NCBI GenBank assembly: GCA_015680685.1 | Contig: MNCI01036132.1 | Location: forward strand, 241,385-305,384 | Source of the DNA: Gnetum montanum | Lineage: Eukaryota; Streptophyta; Gnetopsida; Gnetales; Gnetaceae | Length of the DNA: 64,000 nt | Reading direction: 5' to 3' | Shown: one piece after another, positions 25,672 through 37,560 of the stretch | Numbering within the stretch: position 1 is the first letter of the stretch | How the letters are laid out: every line of letters begins with the position of its first letter | Program-made: the position numbers and the translations under genes | The notes under the pieces: model-generated | What the model was told of the DNA's origin: nothing | Seen by the model: only the letters and a program-made list of their open reading frames with translations | Databases searched by the model: none

Positions 25672-25672
25672 T

Positions 25673-25689
25673 TGACATCATTGCAAGGG
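25673..25689 (+). promoter_or_regulatory. Element E primer-binding site (decayed)
   Basis: TGACATCATTGCAAGGG begins two bases after the LTR and matches the tRNA-Asp/Asn-type PBS of elements B, C and F with several substitutions. Confidence 0.6.
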
Positions 25690-25699
25690 ATGTGTTAAT

Positions 25700-27446
25700 A
25701 TTTGCTAGTTATTTGATCTTAACATAGTTCATTGTATTAAGTATTGTCAAGTCTACATTTCACACATAGAATAATTTTTTAAAACATACATACATTTAAG
25801 TATTAATCAAATAAAATGGATTCCATACCTAAAGTTAAACCTACATATACTATTGATCTTAACAGAAGTAATGACAAGAACTACAATGAAGAAAACTAGA
25901 ATGGACTGATGTAAGCAAGAATATCATATGCTCATGTTGATCCTTATTATCTTTAGTTGGCATTCATTTTTTTAGCAAGATGAACAACTTACATGGAGAG
26001 GCTTACAAGGCCACATTGTGTTGTCACCAAATTATTCATCACTATCAATGCTTCAATCAGTTCCACTAAGATCAAATCTTAGCCATGCATAAGAAGGATA
26101 TTAAGTAAGCAAAAACATGACTAGGCCATACCAACCATCAAAGACTCAAGAAAAACGAAATGCTATCATGATAACAAAATATGAACAAGAGAAAGGAAAG
26201 AGGGCACCACAAATAATTGTCCTTATAAAGAAAGAAAATGTACCATACAAAGCTGCAAAAATCTCCTCCTTCTCATAGATCCACTAAAGATCCTATGAAT
26301 AAAAAAATTACATTCAAATCTTGTAGAAACTCATAGAATGGATGAGGAAGACTCTAGAATTAGAAGGTATTCAAGGTCTCAGATCTCTAGTAGAATTAAA
26401 AGAGATGAATCAAGAAGCCCATCATTCTTTAAGTTGGCACTATTCTCTAAGTCCATCATTCTCTTCATCACACTCATCAACAAAATCTAACAAGTAAGAA
26501 TGAAGATCTATGGATTATAATAGGAAAAGAAGATGATATCATGAGAGACATACCAATAGAAGAAGACATCCTAATGAAGAAGAAGATGATAAAGAAGATA
26601 GAGAAAGGGAAATCAAACATGATAGAAGAAAAAATTATGAGCATCAAAGTGGTCATCATTATAATAGAGCATATGATCCCAAAGATTATGAAGAATTCAT
26701 ACTAGCCACTTGAAACATGATCAATATTAGGAAAGCATTCTACACATGTAACAACCATCTAAGGATAGTTGCATTAAGGAACTTGACATAAATAACATTT
26801 TGAAGTTTAAAGGAGGATATAATGCAAATCCATAACATCACCTCTAGGCTTTCCATGATATTTGTGTGCTTCAAAACATAGAGAATAATTGTCAAAAACT
26901 AAAGTTATTTTCTAGGATACTCATAAAGGAAGTAAAAAGTTGGTATAGATTATTAGAACTAAATTCTATTAGAAGATGGAGTACCATGCTAGAGAAATGT
27001 AATGAAAAATATCAAACCCATTTTAGAATATCAAACTTAAGAAAACAATTCCAAGGATGAAAACAAGGAACACATGAATACCTTGATGTAGTAATAAGAA
27101 AATACTATTCCCTATTACATAGATGTCCATGCCATTGATTGTCTCAAAGGAAACTACTAAGGAACATCATTGATGGGTTTAAAAAAAACAAGAGATACCC
27201 ATCAAATTCAATAGCTATTAGATCAAGTATTTAAAGAAGAGGGAGACATGTATAAAATAGAGTTAGTTTAAAAATAGAATAGAGATCCTACTATCAAAAA
27301 AAGATATGAGGAACTGTGAGACACAAGAAAAAGAAATACTAGAAGACATGATCTAGTGAAAGACTCTACCTATTCAGAAATCAGTAATTAATATTGCAAA
27401 AAAGGTAGAGAAAGTGTGGAATTCTATGAATGAAAAGTTTGTAATA
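25700..27446 (+). pseudogene. Element E gag, truncated
   Basis: This is a decayed gag reading frame. A basic/acidic region (about 26400-26660) precedes the capsid core, with KLKLFSRILIKEVKSWYRLLE, RRWSTMLEKCNEKYQTHFR and NLRKQ (26866-27060). The same core occurs in C at 59649-59855 and in F at 62474-62540. The last recognisable part, VEKVWNSMNEKF (about 27395-27440), corresponds to VDKMWDSLDENF in B. It ends at the H insertion point. Confidence 0.75.
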
Positions 27447-27451
27447 ATATG

Positions 27452-27956
27452 TGATGAGCAACAAGTGTCCCCTATACCAAACCATATGAATCACAAGTGT
27501 TCATGTACAATCCAATCAAATTCAACGATGGAACTAGTGTGGTATTTAGATTGTCAAGCATTGATAACAGGCCATTGTCTTCTCACTGGGACTAGTGGTA
27601 GCTTTATGATGTATGGTGTAGTCCAAAGTAAGGCATATTATTATTGATGTTGTGTGGCTATGGCTAAGCTTCTTAAAATCATGAAAATTAATGGTTTAAT
27701 TAATCTAACTAATAATAAGAAGATAAATACTAAGCTATTCTATGACTGATGACTATCTATTCCCAGCTTTTCAAACACGTCCTAGACTCACATACCCACT
27801 GCTAGGAATACCAAGTATTATGCTACTAGGTAAACCAAATAATAACACTACTAGGATTACCAAGCAAATACATGTTTCTGCTCAAAACTATTCGTACTCA
27901 CTTCACCAGTTGATTAACATGCATGAAATGTAAATATTAACTAAGTACATAAAAAG
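27452..27956 (-). repeat. Element H: partial 3' LTR in minus orientation
   Basis: These 505 bp begin TGATGAGCAACAAG and align with the first half of the B LTR, for example CCATATGAATCAC and GTTCATGTACAATCC. No PBS lies on the left, as expected for the outer edge of a minus-strand element. The sequence breaks off at 27956, exactly where the LTR of element F starts. The other half should lie beyond the right end of the window. It could belong to a full element or a solo LTR. Confidence 0.72.
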
Positions 27957-28820
27957 TGATGAATCACCGTTTGATGTCGGCCATGATGTCAGGGCCACAA
28001 CGCTGTGTACGTGACGTTGGGGCCTAGATCCAACATCGCATGTTTGATGTCAAGGTATATATCCTGATTCTATAAATACCATGCTTAGGCTCCAATTTTA
28101 AAAAAAAATTTCATTAGTCAGTTTTCACTTTTCAAGCAAGGCAATGAAGCTCTTGTTGTTTCTTCCCCATAGAGTTAGAATATTTTTTGAGTTTCCGCAG
28201 AAGAAGTCTAAAGTGTGTGTGTTTTTTTGTTCGAGCAGTGATGTACCTGAGCACAACAATGTGATGGGAATAAAACAAACTCTTTTGATAATCCCTGCAA
28301 CACTAGGAATAGCTTAATATTTTCCTTATTGCATTTTACTTTCCTATTCTTTACTTTAATGCATTCGATTAAATAATTTATATCCAACAGTTAGTGAACA
28401 TGAGCATGACCACTTTGAACATTCATATAGTACTTGCTAACCTAGCAACACTTAACGTTTGGTAACCTAATAATGCTATATGTGTTTAGGATGTGTTCAG
28501 GAAAGTGGGATGGTTACTTGTGTTAGGCTAGATAGACAATAGACATTAGTTTTCAACATACTCTACCCTTATTCTTGTTGCAAGTGATTACATCCATAAA
28601 ATATAAAATGAAAAAAATTCATATACCTCAATTACACTTAAACCATATCCTTGAGCCTTAAAAGTGCAGTTAGGAAGACAATGAACATTCTTAATGTCAT
28701 TTCAGTTCCAAGAGAAACTAGTGTACAAGATAACTATAGGTCCATGAAATTCTATTGGATCGCATGTAATGCCTTAAGTGATTCGTATGGTTGGGCGTAG
28801 GGGTACCTCACCACTCATCA
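27957..28820 (+). repeat. Element F 5' LTR
   Basis: This 864-bp LTR starts TGATGAATCACC, ends ACCACTCATCA and is followed by the PBS. A TATAAATA box lies at 28071-28078, about 115 bp from the start. The sequence GGTTGGGCGTAGGGGTACC near the end is the reverse complement of the corresponding part of the C LTR. Confidence 0.85.
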
Positions 28821-28821
28821 T

Positions 28822-28838
28822 TGGCACCATTGCTAGGG
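28822..28838 (+). promoter_or_regulatory. Element F primer-binding site
   Basis: TGGCACCATTGCTAGGG starts one base after the LTR and matches the TGGCGCCGTTGCCGGGG-type PBS with transitions only. Confidence 0.8.
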
Positions 28839-28989
28839 ACCTTTTTGTTGTTTTGTGCACTATCTAGGACCTAGTGAAAGTATTTAAATCATTGAAATAA
28901 TCCTAAAGTCATATCTTATTTTACAATTACTATAATAAATTCTCATAGCACACTGTGATTCTTATTTCACTAACTAAAAATATCTTCTT

Positions 28990-29561
28990 CTTACAGGAGC
29001 ACTTCTTCACCCAAGGATGATAATGTTCACTCAACAAAGCCTCAACGGTACCAAATCATATATACTCACCTTGATGAGTATGTGCCAAACTTCACCTTCA
29101 TCCTACACCAAGATGAATAGCTACTGTGGCATGACATGGAGGACAACATTGTGCTACTACACGTTCGTGCTGCTCCTATAATGATCTATCTAATGCTTGC
29201 ACAATGTGATCTTCAAGACCACCATAGGGAGTATAATGTGAAAGATGGTGATGCCAAGGATTATCATCCCGTTGAAGCACAATGCCTACGCGATCGACAA
29301 TTGGAACAATGCTATGAACTTTTTAAGGGAAAAGGATTTAATGATTCTCCATTCCTATTATACCAACAAGCTAGTGGGGAACCCTTCTTTGGGGATTTTT
29401 CATACAATGATGCTCCTCTCTTTGACTTTGGCAATGGAGGTCAAAACTAGAATCTACACTCCATAGTTCACAATCCTACTTCTAGTAACAAGGGATCCAA
29501 TGACAACAAATGATCTAGAGGGTCAAATCAAGATAGGGATGTCAACAAGAAGCATGATTGT
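28990..29561 (+). pseudogene. Element F gag, N-terminal part
   Basis: This is the gag N-terminus, with THLDEYVPNFTFILHQDE (about 29065-29120) and a long open stretch (29136-29450) with FSYNDAPLFDFG. Element C has the same THLDEYVPNFTFILH block near 60730. The frame runs into element C at 29562. A few stops are present. The start codon is uncertain. Confidence 0.72.
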
Positions 29562-30342
29562 TGATGAGTGGCTAGGTACCCCTACACCCAACCATGCGAA
29601 TCATGGGCGTTCACACGCGAGTTGGTCAAATTCCGTAGACTGTAAGCACTTCGCATACACCAAACCCTAATCAGCAAAATCTTATGTTAGAATCGTTGTT
29701 GTCTTCCCAACCTCACTTGTGATGTTCTAATTGCGATGGTTAAGTGAGATTGAGGAAAATGATTTTTATGGCTTTTTCAATTTATCTTCTAGCATCTAAT
29801 TCTTGAAATAAAATGTAAGGAATGGAATATTACATAATCTATAATTATCCTAATCTATCGCTTAACACTTCGTAGCATAAGTATCTGATCCAATCTTCCA
29901 TGCACATCTTGAGTAGCCCCTAACCACTACTGGATTACCAGATGTTAAGCGTCACTGGGTTGCCAAGTGTTGGGTTTACGTTCGACATGGTAGTACTTAT
30001 GGTTTTTACAAGCTATAAAAGAGCGATGACAATTAAAGTGATAACAATGAAAAATTAAGGAATTATTAAAGCATAGAAATATTAAGCTATTAAATGCTCA
30101 AATGACTAAGTCCAATTNTTAACTCTCGTGGAAACAAACTGCAAGAGCTTCACTACAATTGCCAAAAAGATACCTAAGTGTGACAGAAGCACACTTATTT
30201 ATAGGCTGGAACAGGCGCTACATAAATGAGGCCACGTAGACACATGAACATATGCATCGACAGGGCCGTTTCAATGTGGCCGCGTATAAGGGGCCCCGTA
30301 TACACAGCCCAGTGGACGCATCGATTTCTTAGCACTTCATCA
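29562..30342 (-). repeat. Element C 3' LTR (left), with internal deletion
   Basis: This 781-bp LTR starts TGATGAGTGGC and ends GCACTTCATCA. It lacks about 124 bp present in the right LTR, and the loss lies exactly at a single N (30118). A TATAAATA box is on the minus strand at about 30195-30205. Confidence 0.9.
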
Positions 30343-30356
30343 TACCTCCATGACTG
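30343..30356 (-). promoter_or_regulatory. Element C polypurine tract
   Basis: The minus strand reads AGTCATGGAGGTA directly before the TGATGAAG start of the 3' LTR, equivalent to the tract in element B. Confidence 0.6.
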
Positions 30357-30449
30357 AGTAGAAACTCGTCCTCGAGTTTCATTACAATTTGGAAGGTATG
30401 AAGTTCTTACTACAACACACATGACACAACACCAACTTTACTGATGCAC

Positions 30450-31316
30450 CAAGTGCTTGAGTGTACAGAGAAGAAAAAATTACAAAATGTGGTGTTCAGA
30501 GACAAAATTGAACACACTGATGATCCTGGATTCTCTATTGTGCTGAAAGATGCAAAAATTGCTAGAGAAGATCACACCGTCCTTGGTGGCAGTGGTTCTA
30601 ATGGACCTTCACCAACCTCTAGCACATGTGGTGGTGGTGGCACAGAAGATGGTTTTCCCACAGCAACTGCAACTTCCGGAGGCAACCAGAAAGCCTCCAA
30701 GAAAGCCCTCATTTTCTCTTTCTTGCTTTTGGGATCGTTCATTGTCTAAGCTGCTTCGCCAATGTGTGCCAAGACTGGAACCTCCCAAGGACATGGAAGT
30801 GCAAGAAAGAGTTCTTTCAAATTGAAAAACCAGGCCGTGAACTATTTTCATTCGATGTCGAATGATCGGATTGATGTTTGTAGCTGTTGGTAGTCATTCA
30901 TTCATTGGGCCAAGTTCTCAACGACTGCACGTTTCCCTTCAAAATGCGTGTGGAGAACCTTGAGTTCCGCATTTGCTATTTCCAATTTTTATTTTATTAC
31001 TTTATGCACTTGGAACTCGCCCTCATATAAAGAATATGAGATGGCCACCTAATTTTCTAGGTCAAACCACAGTCTTCCAGCTATTAGCATAGCCAGGTTT
31101 ACATAATGAAGGTTGGCTAACTTCATGTACTCTATCATTTCTTCAACTTGTAGTTCCTTGAGGCGGATCTCAACCTAGTTGTAGGCATTCAATCCATCAA
31201 AGATGGGTTGCCACACCTCGCCTCCTTCTCGAAGTTGCTCGAGCACTTAGTTCAATTTGGCCTTTGCAACCTGAATCTTCTTTTCATTCACTTCCTTCTG
31301 AAATCCCACTTGGTCC
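30450..31316 (-). pseudogene. Element C third ORF, distal part (beyond element D)
   Basis: This is the C-terminal half of the third ORF, separated from its proximal half (50504-52596) by element D. Readable blocks include QVGFQKEVNEKK (about 31280-31310), EEMIEYMKLANLHYVNLAMLI (about 31090-31150) and a Gly/Pro-rich tail with SSVPPPPHVLEVGEGPLEP (about 30590-30645). Glu/Lys/Leu heptad-like sequence suggests a coiled coil continuing from the proximal half. Stops are scattered. The homologous part in B is about 12500-13290. Confidence 0.6.
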
Positions 31317-32826
31317 TGAAACACCACTAATTTCGACCTAGCACTTTGAAATGCAAACGAATCAAGCCCTTTCGAAGATCTGGAGGCAAAATTTGACTAA
31401 GGCAGTTTGCTCACCCTTAACATGAACAACTCCAAACAGTGTCAAAATCAAGTCAAAGGTGAAGGTCAATTGCTCAAAATTCAAAATTCCAGTGTTCAGA
31501 GTCTAGCGTCAAAAATTGCAAGGTTTTAGATCACACTGCAGGTCACGCTAAGCGTGACCACAGCATGACCTACCCAAAAAACTTAGCGTGAGCTACCCAA
31601 AACAGCTCCAAATTAGACACATTCAAAATCAAATTTCTAGATCTAGATCACACATGGGCAGGTAGCAGTTGCAGGTTTCAGAAACCAAAATTTGGTGACA
31701 AAAGATCAAGTTTTCTTCACTCACACTGGAGGTCATGCTGGGTGTGAGTGTAGCGTCCACACGCTAGGCATGCTGGACGCTGGAGGTCACACTAGGCGTG
31801 AGTGTAGCATGACCACACATCAGCTTACACAGAAGCACAAATCAACTTGACTTTGAAGGAACATCAATTCATGTTGGAAACCCTGGTCAAATAGAGATGC
31901 CTCGAATAGCCTCAAATTGACATCTCAACACCCTACAGGACTCGATCCATGATCAAGCAAGCCAGGTTGAATTTCTCTTATTGTACATTTCATTGTAAAT
32001 CCCCATTTTTGGGCATGTTAGGCCCTCATGGTCTAAATTAAATGTACTTTCATGGGCTTGAGTAACCCATGAGTTGTAAAATACAATGTATCTGGTCAAG
32101 AACATAGCTTGCCGACACACATCTAAATCTTGCCAACATGTCCATTGGACACGTGTCGCTGGATCCACTTTCCTCTTATCTCCTAGCCATTGATTCCATT
32201 CCTAAAATCTGCACATGAGCCCGACCCAACCCTATAAATTCCCTGTAAATTCACATGAATGAAGAGGTTGGTAATTGGAGACATTGGCAATTCTGAGAAT
32301 AATCCTTGGGACCTCGACACACTTGACTCTTGGCATCCAAGCACTTCTCACATCACATCACATCATCCCCTAGGGCTAGGCATTTGACTTGCCACCCACA
32401 CGTGCAGCTACACTTTAACCGGTGCATACCTTAAGCAATACAATTTTAGTTCGTTTTTTCAACCAATCATTATTTTCATTTACTCTGCTTTATATTTAGT
32501 TTATGTTCTGTTTACATTTTGCTTACTACATTCAGTTTACGTTCTATTTACTTTATGCTTTGCTTGTATTCTGTTTGTGATCCTATTTACATTTTACACG
32601 TACTGTTCACATTTTAAGACACTGTTTACGATAACCCCAGCACTAGCCATAGCTTACGCTCAGGGAAGTTCTTGGTTGATTTGCATGCAAACCATCCAAG
32701 GCACTCTGCCTTCGTTCCCTTTTCTAGCTTTCCCTCAAGCAAAGGCAGGATCAGCTATGGGTGTCCAACGATCTTTTGGTGTCTATTTTCCCTTCCAGCC
32801 TTACACCGACGATTTAGGTCGGTACA
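31317..32826 (+). repeat. Element D 5' LTR
   Basis: This 1,510-bp LTR starts TGAAACACCAC and ends TCGGTACA. It aligns with 48944-50503 throughout. A TATAAAT box at 32233-32239 implies a U3 of roughly 900 bp. It carries several TCACGCTG-type boxes, including a 19-bp palindrome at 31541-31559. Confidence 0.93.
31541..31559. repeat. 19-bp palindrome in element D U3
   Basis: GGTCACGCTAAGCGTGACC consists of two 9-base arms around one central base and is perfectly self-complementary outside the centre. The 3' LTR copy at 49168-49186 has decayed to GGTAACGCTGAGCATGACC. It resembles a dimeric protein-binding site, but no binding protein is known to me. Confidence 0.6.
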
Positions 32827-32831
32827 GTTTT

Positions 32832-32848
32832 TGGCTCTAGAAGGAGGG
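32832..32848 (+). promoter_or_regulatory. Element D candidate primer-binding site
   Basis: TGGCTCTAGAAGGAGGG starts 5 bp after the 5' LTR. TGGC is how most PBSs complementary to tRNA CCA ends begin, and the distance is right. I cannot assign the tRNA confidently. It looks like a decayed version of the TGGCGAC-type sites of other Tat elements. Confidence 0.4.
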
Positions 32849-32927
32849 CATGAGCCACTTTTTTTTTGTTAAAATGTTGCTACCTATCAAAACTTATCCA
32901 TCTTATCCCTTTCAGTCTCTATCACAG

Positions 32928-33023
32928 TTGGTCATGCTGAGCTTGCTCCTGTTGGTCACGCTGAGGTTGCTCCTATTGGTCACGCTGAGCTTGCTCTTGT
33001 TGGTAACACTGAGCTTGCTCCTG
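32928..33023 (+). repeat. 24-bp tandem repeat in element D leader
   Basis: Four copies of a 24-bp unit, TTGGTCACGCTGAGCTTGCT plus four bases, lie between the PBS and gag. They contain the same TCACGCTG core seen in the LTR. The Leu/Val-rich open frame across them is a product of the repeat. Confidence 0.9.
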
Positions 33024-33134
33024 TTACGCTATGGTTTGGTCAGTTTAGTTATGCTATAGTTGTGTCACGTCGATCATGCTGCGATTGCTTGCAATCCAAC
33101 TCCACTCATCTAGCCCAGTCTGCTCACGTTCATT

Positions 33135-36100
33135 ATGGAATCTTTCCAAATCAACCCAGCAACGCTGCTGATCTTAGACTTTGGGGCTAAAACCTCAAAC
33201 CCTGTGACTGCCATAGAATTCATAATTGTTATTGAATAGATAAACCCCCAAGGCCTTACATGCCAGTCACTAAGGCTACAAGGCAAAGGCCCTACTTACG
33301 CAACTCTTACACCCGAAGAGTATAACTTCATATGTGTCAAAATCCAAGCCAACCTACCTATCAACCATATAGAGAGGGAAGCGAAGCGAGAATATGAATT
33401 TATTCACAATGGAGGATGTGAGTTCATCCCGTCAGCATTTGACATCATCCCGTTGTCTGAAAATCATCATAAACTCATATCCCAGCTTCTCATGGCTATA
33501 AGTCAAGCCTTATAGCTACCGCCAATAGAGCCTCAAGATGAGGAGGATGACTTTGCAGCCCAATCTAAACATGGAGATTCCTACCATACCATCAGCCCCC
33601 ATGCCTATACAAATCCATTATTCCACCCTTTTCTGGAAGAAACTGTGCTTCCTCCTTCATCAGTAAACACTCAAGCACTAGTCTCTCAACAAGAGGTATC
33701 TACTTCCATTCCTATCTTCTCCATGCTCAATAATATTCACTCTAATGCATCCACTTCCATTGTACCCCCGCAAGTACAATCCCAAAAAATACCTGCCCAA
33801 ACTAACACAGGGTCAATCTTTTGACCTCAAGTAATTGGGATGCCATCGATCATACCAGCTTCCACATCCACCCATTACATACCTCGGGTGCAGATCCATG
33901 GAGCACCATTAATTACTCCAATCCAACACGTTCAGGGTGTTACTTCATAGCCTATGGCTGGGCAATGGGTTCCACCAGTAGTCTCAGTCCCGAATACCAT
34001 CCAACCACAACAAAAATCAGCCCAACATCCTCTCTTTCCACAAATAACGCAACAAAATAATCATTATTAGCCACAATCTGCCTAATCCATTGGTCTGCCT
34101 ACCACCCAAGAATGGGCAAACACATAAAAAATGATGCACTCATTGGCAGAAGAATTAAAATGCCTTAAAACTATGAACATAGAGGAAGTCAAGGTACTAG
34201 ATTTCTATCAAGATGACCTAATTGACCCCTTAGTTCCACCCTTAACCTTGCCAAAAGGAGTCTCGTTACCTCAATTGACCAAATACAATGGAGAGGGAGA
34301 CCCAAATGTCCACCTAGTGACATTTCGAACCAAAAGTCTTTTACTTCAGGCATGGCCCCATGTAATTTTGCGAGTGTTTGCAATGTCCTTAACCAAAAAA
34401 GCCTTAGACTGGTACCGATCTTTACCCCGTAGCTCCATATCTTCTTTAGAGAATTTGTTGCATCAGTTTGTCACCTGTTTCAAGTACAATCTGAAACCTA
34501 AAGCCACGTTAGATAGCTTAATCCAAATCAAACAAGCACCACTTGAGCCAGCACAGAAATTTATCCAAAGGTGGAGTGCAACCTTAAATGAACTTCACAA
34601 ACCCATCCCTAAAACATATCTACTTACCATCTTTAAGTTGGTAGTGAATGACTTTATTAAGTCAAAACTCTACTACCTAAAAGACTGCACATTGAGCCAA
34701 GCATTCGTGCAAATCAAAGACATAGAAGAGGCGGCACAAACAAGTAATGACCCAGCCTACTCAACCTTTAAAAGCCAACATACTAGGAAAGATAAATCCA
34801 AAACAAAAATAGCAACAGTGGCTGAAACAACCTAACCTAGTCATCCAAGACAAAAAGAAAAACAACCTGCTATCCCAAATAGCTATGAAAGAACTACACC
34901 CACTCCTACACCCAAAAATCCTTCAAATAGAAACAACAACATGGGTCATGCTCATACCTTCGAAAGAAAAGACCCTACTCAATACACACCATTTCCCATG
35001 AAGCCTTCACAATTTCTTGATCAACTTCTAAAGGCCGGGCTAATTCAACATAAAAAAATGTCTCCTGTGGCCTCTCAAAGACATGATCGATTTTGTGAGT
35101 TGGCCAAGAACCCAGCTTTAGCAATAGCCAACGAACCCCCCATTCTGCAGGGCTTTAGATTGGATAGGTTTTGTGAATATCACCAAAGGTGTGGTCATGG
35201 GACTAATTACTACTTTATGTTGAAACAGAATATACAATGCATGATTGATAGGGGTGAAGTTGTATTCGACAAGGCAAACCCAGTAAGACCCCAAAACCAA
35301 TCCATGGGGGTCTACAAAGATCCTCTCAATACTAATGATGCACCATATGTGATTAACACCATCCATGTGGAAGACAAACAAGACGTTCCTTGAAAACCTT
35401 TTGTGATTTGCAAGCCTTCAAAAAACACACCTACCCCAACATATCCTCAAACTCCTTTCACCATGCGCACATCCCCCACACCACCAAAACCATTCATCAT
35501 CCATGTACCTCCTTCTGTTGTAGACACAACCACACCATTTGAAAATTGAGCCATTCCCTTTGTGATCCAGTTGCCAAAATTCCCTAATACACAACCCACC
35601 TCCATTCCCCCACAACCTCTGCGAGAGCATCTTGCCGATAGATTAACAAGAGAACATTTGGAAAGGGAAAACCATCGATACAAATTAGGACCACCAAAGC
35701 CAACACTGCTAAACGTCGTTCCCATGAGTTCGCCCATTAATGAGCCTAGTACAAGTCATCAAAATGAGGATAATGTCACGAGTCATGTCCCAAAACCAGC
35801 ATCTTCAGTAAAAACCCCTCCACAGGAAATACGAATACTAGGTCAAATGGACCAAATCTCTATAGACAAGGATGCCCCAAATGGTAAAGACCTAGCGAAC
35901 GCGTTGACCTAGGTCACACAAGCTTTGAAACAAAAGAATACTTCTTTAAGCCTATATGATCTAGTAATGACATTGCCAGTACATCGAGAAGCTCTCATGT
36001 GTATGTTAACTTCGGTCCGTGTTAGTGAGGATCTTCCTGCAGATGAACCATCCATTCATGCGGTATTGTCTGTACAAGCTCAAGAATCAAAAAATACATC

Positions 36101-36839
36101 CCTAGAATTCCGTGCTAAGGAAATTAAGCTAGATGAGAAAATAGAAGAAGTTACTACAACTCCTATGTTCATAACGATACAGGTTAATCATTTCAGGATA
36201 CGTAGGGTGCATGTTGATGACGGTGCGGCAACCAATGTAATACCTTTTTCTATCATCGAAAAACTAGGACTTACCAAACAAATACAGCCCACAGCAACCT
36301 CTGTCCTAAAATCCTTCAACGGTTCCCGTGTTGGAGTGAGAGGTATGGTTATATTAGATTTCATAGTCGGGGACCAATTCCTAACATCAGCTGAATTCAT
36401 AGTGGTTGGTGAAATGCCAGGATTTAATCTGATCCTAGGATGCCCCTGGCTAGGTTAACTTAAGGTCGTATCTTCCCCAATCCATCAAGAGATCCACCTA
36501 CCTTATGAGGGTGGTGATGTCATCATATATGGAGACACAATAGTACCGCCTACTTCCTCAAACCCTAGAGTGAATCAAGAATCGAAAATTGAATTTGTTG
36601 AGCCTAAGCAAGGAATCATGAGTACACTTCAAAACATAAACCCAACGCTAGCTCCCCTCCATACTGAAACTAAAGAAACACTAGACAATACAAATATAGG
36701 TGTCATCCCTACTGATGTCTCCTGGTTGGAATTACCCTTTGATACCACCGATGAAGGAGAAGATGAGTATAAAATCTTACCCGCATGCTCAACCCCACAT
36801 GTTAAACTACAAAGGATCAAAAAGCAACTCAATAAATAA
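33135..36839 (+). pseudogene. Element D gag-protease
   Basis: A single reading frame of about 1,235 codons can be followed from ATG 33135 to TAA 36837-36839. It is broken by about a dozen stops and no frameshift that I noticed, and the stops look like TAG/TAA/TGA from CAG, CAA, CGA or TGG. The capsid domain lies at 34230-34720 (LPKGVSLPQLTKYNGEGDP, ALDWYRSLP, FVTCFKYNLKPK, KFIQRWSATLNELHKPI). A knuckle remnant at about 35165-35260 (FCEYHQRCGHGTNYYFMLK) lacks its last cysteine. The protease at about 36160-36456 has active-site VHVDDGAATNVIP, the FIV..MPGFNLI flap-side block and the closing ILGCPWLG. An acidic tail follows. RT is in another frame 7 kb downstream, which is unusual and suggests splicing or a separate transcript. 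Confidence 0.88.
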
Positions 36840-36841
36840 AG

Positions 36842-37560
36842 TTAAACAACGACATGTTCGTAATGACGTTAAACTACCACATGTCCGAAATGACGTTAAA
36901 CTACGAAATGTATGAAATGACATTAAACTACGAAATGTTTGAAATGACGTTAAACTACCACATGTCTGAAATGACGTTAAACTACGAAATGTTCGAAATG
37001 ACGTTAAACTACCACATGTCTGAAATGACGTTAAACTACGAAATGTCTGAAATGACGTTAAACTACCACATGTCCAAAATGACGTTAAACTACGAAATGT
37101 CCGAAATGACGTTAAACTACGAAATGTCCAAAATGACGTTAAACTACCACATGTCCGAAATGACGTTAAACTACGAAATGTCGAAAATGACGTTAAACTA
37201 CCACATGTCCGAATTGACGTTAAACTACCACATGTCTGAAATGATGTTAAACTACAAAATTTCCAAAATGATGTTAAACTACCACATATCTGAAATGACA
37301 TTAAACTACCACATGTCCGAAATGACATTAAACTACGAAATGTCCGAAATGACATTAAACTACCAACAAATGTCTGCAATGACATTAAACTAGCCACGGT
37401 GAGAAATGGCCGGTTCCATTTAAAACTTTCTAGAAATGTTACTACCTTTGGCCCACCATGGCATAAAACTGATAATCTTTTCTTTCTTTAACAACAGATG
37501 CAACAATCCATCATGACTATAAACTGATCTACCCAGCCCGAAATAGCTTTAAACTAGAGT
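36842..37560 (+). repeat. Element D tandem array 1, 27-bp units with TTAAACT core
   Basis: About 20 units of 27 bp (GACGTTAAACTACCACATGT plus seven bases, alternating CCACATG and CGAAATG variants) run from just after the gag-protease stop to about 37392. A more degenerate tail with CATGACTATAAACTGATC and GCTTTAAACTAGAG follows to 37560. The period is divisible by three, so both strands stay open across the array. The core recurs at 43650-43710 and 47290-47760. Confidence 0.92.

Larger units (their letters stand above)
24825..27451 (+). mobile_element. Element E: 5' part of an Athila-like element, cut by element H
   Basis: This plus-strand element has a 5' LTR (24825-25671), a decayed PBS and a gag that stops abruptly at 27451, where the LTR of element H begins. 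Its 3' remainder must lie beyond the window if the nest is intact. It is the outermost and presumably oldest level of the nest. Its 5' target duplication cannot be verified. Confidence 0.75.

Noticed and set aside
27452-27956. Solo LTR of element E or of element F
   Set aside because: Its orientation is opposite to both, it lacks a PBS on its left, and it ends mid-LTR exactly at the F start. A separate element H cut by F explains it better, though a solo H LTR remains possible.
32850-33059. Leu/Val-rich open frame in the element D leader
   Set aside because: It is produced by the 24-bp repeats. It lies upstream of gag and resembles no known protein.
36807-37397. Long open frames on both strands (196 codons minus, 179 codons plus) made of 9-residue repeats
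   Set aside because: They are a consequence of the 27-bp tandem unit, whose length is divisible by three. Neither has a domain, and the plus frame is not that of gag-protease.
36842-37400. Possible CRISPR array
   Set aside because: The units are directly adjacent without unique spacers, in a plant retrotransposon. This is a minisatellite-like array.
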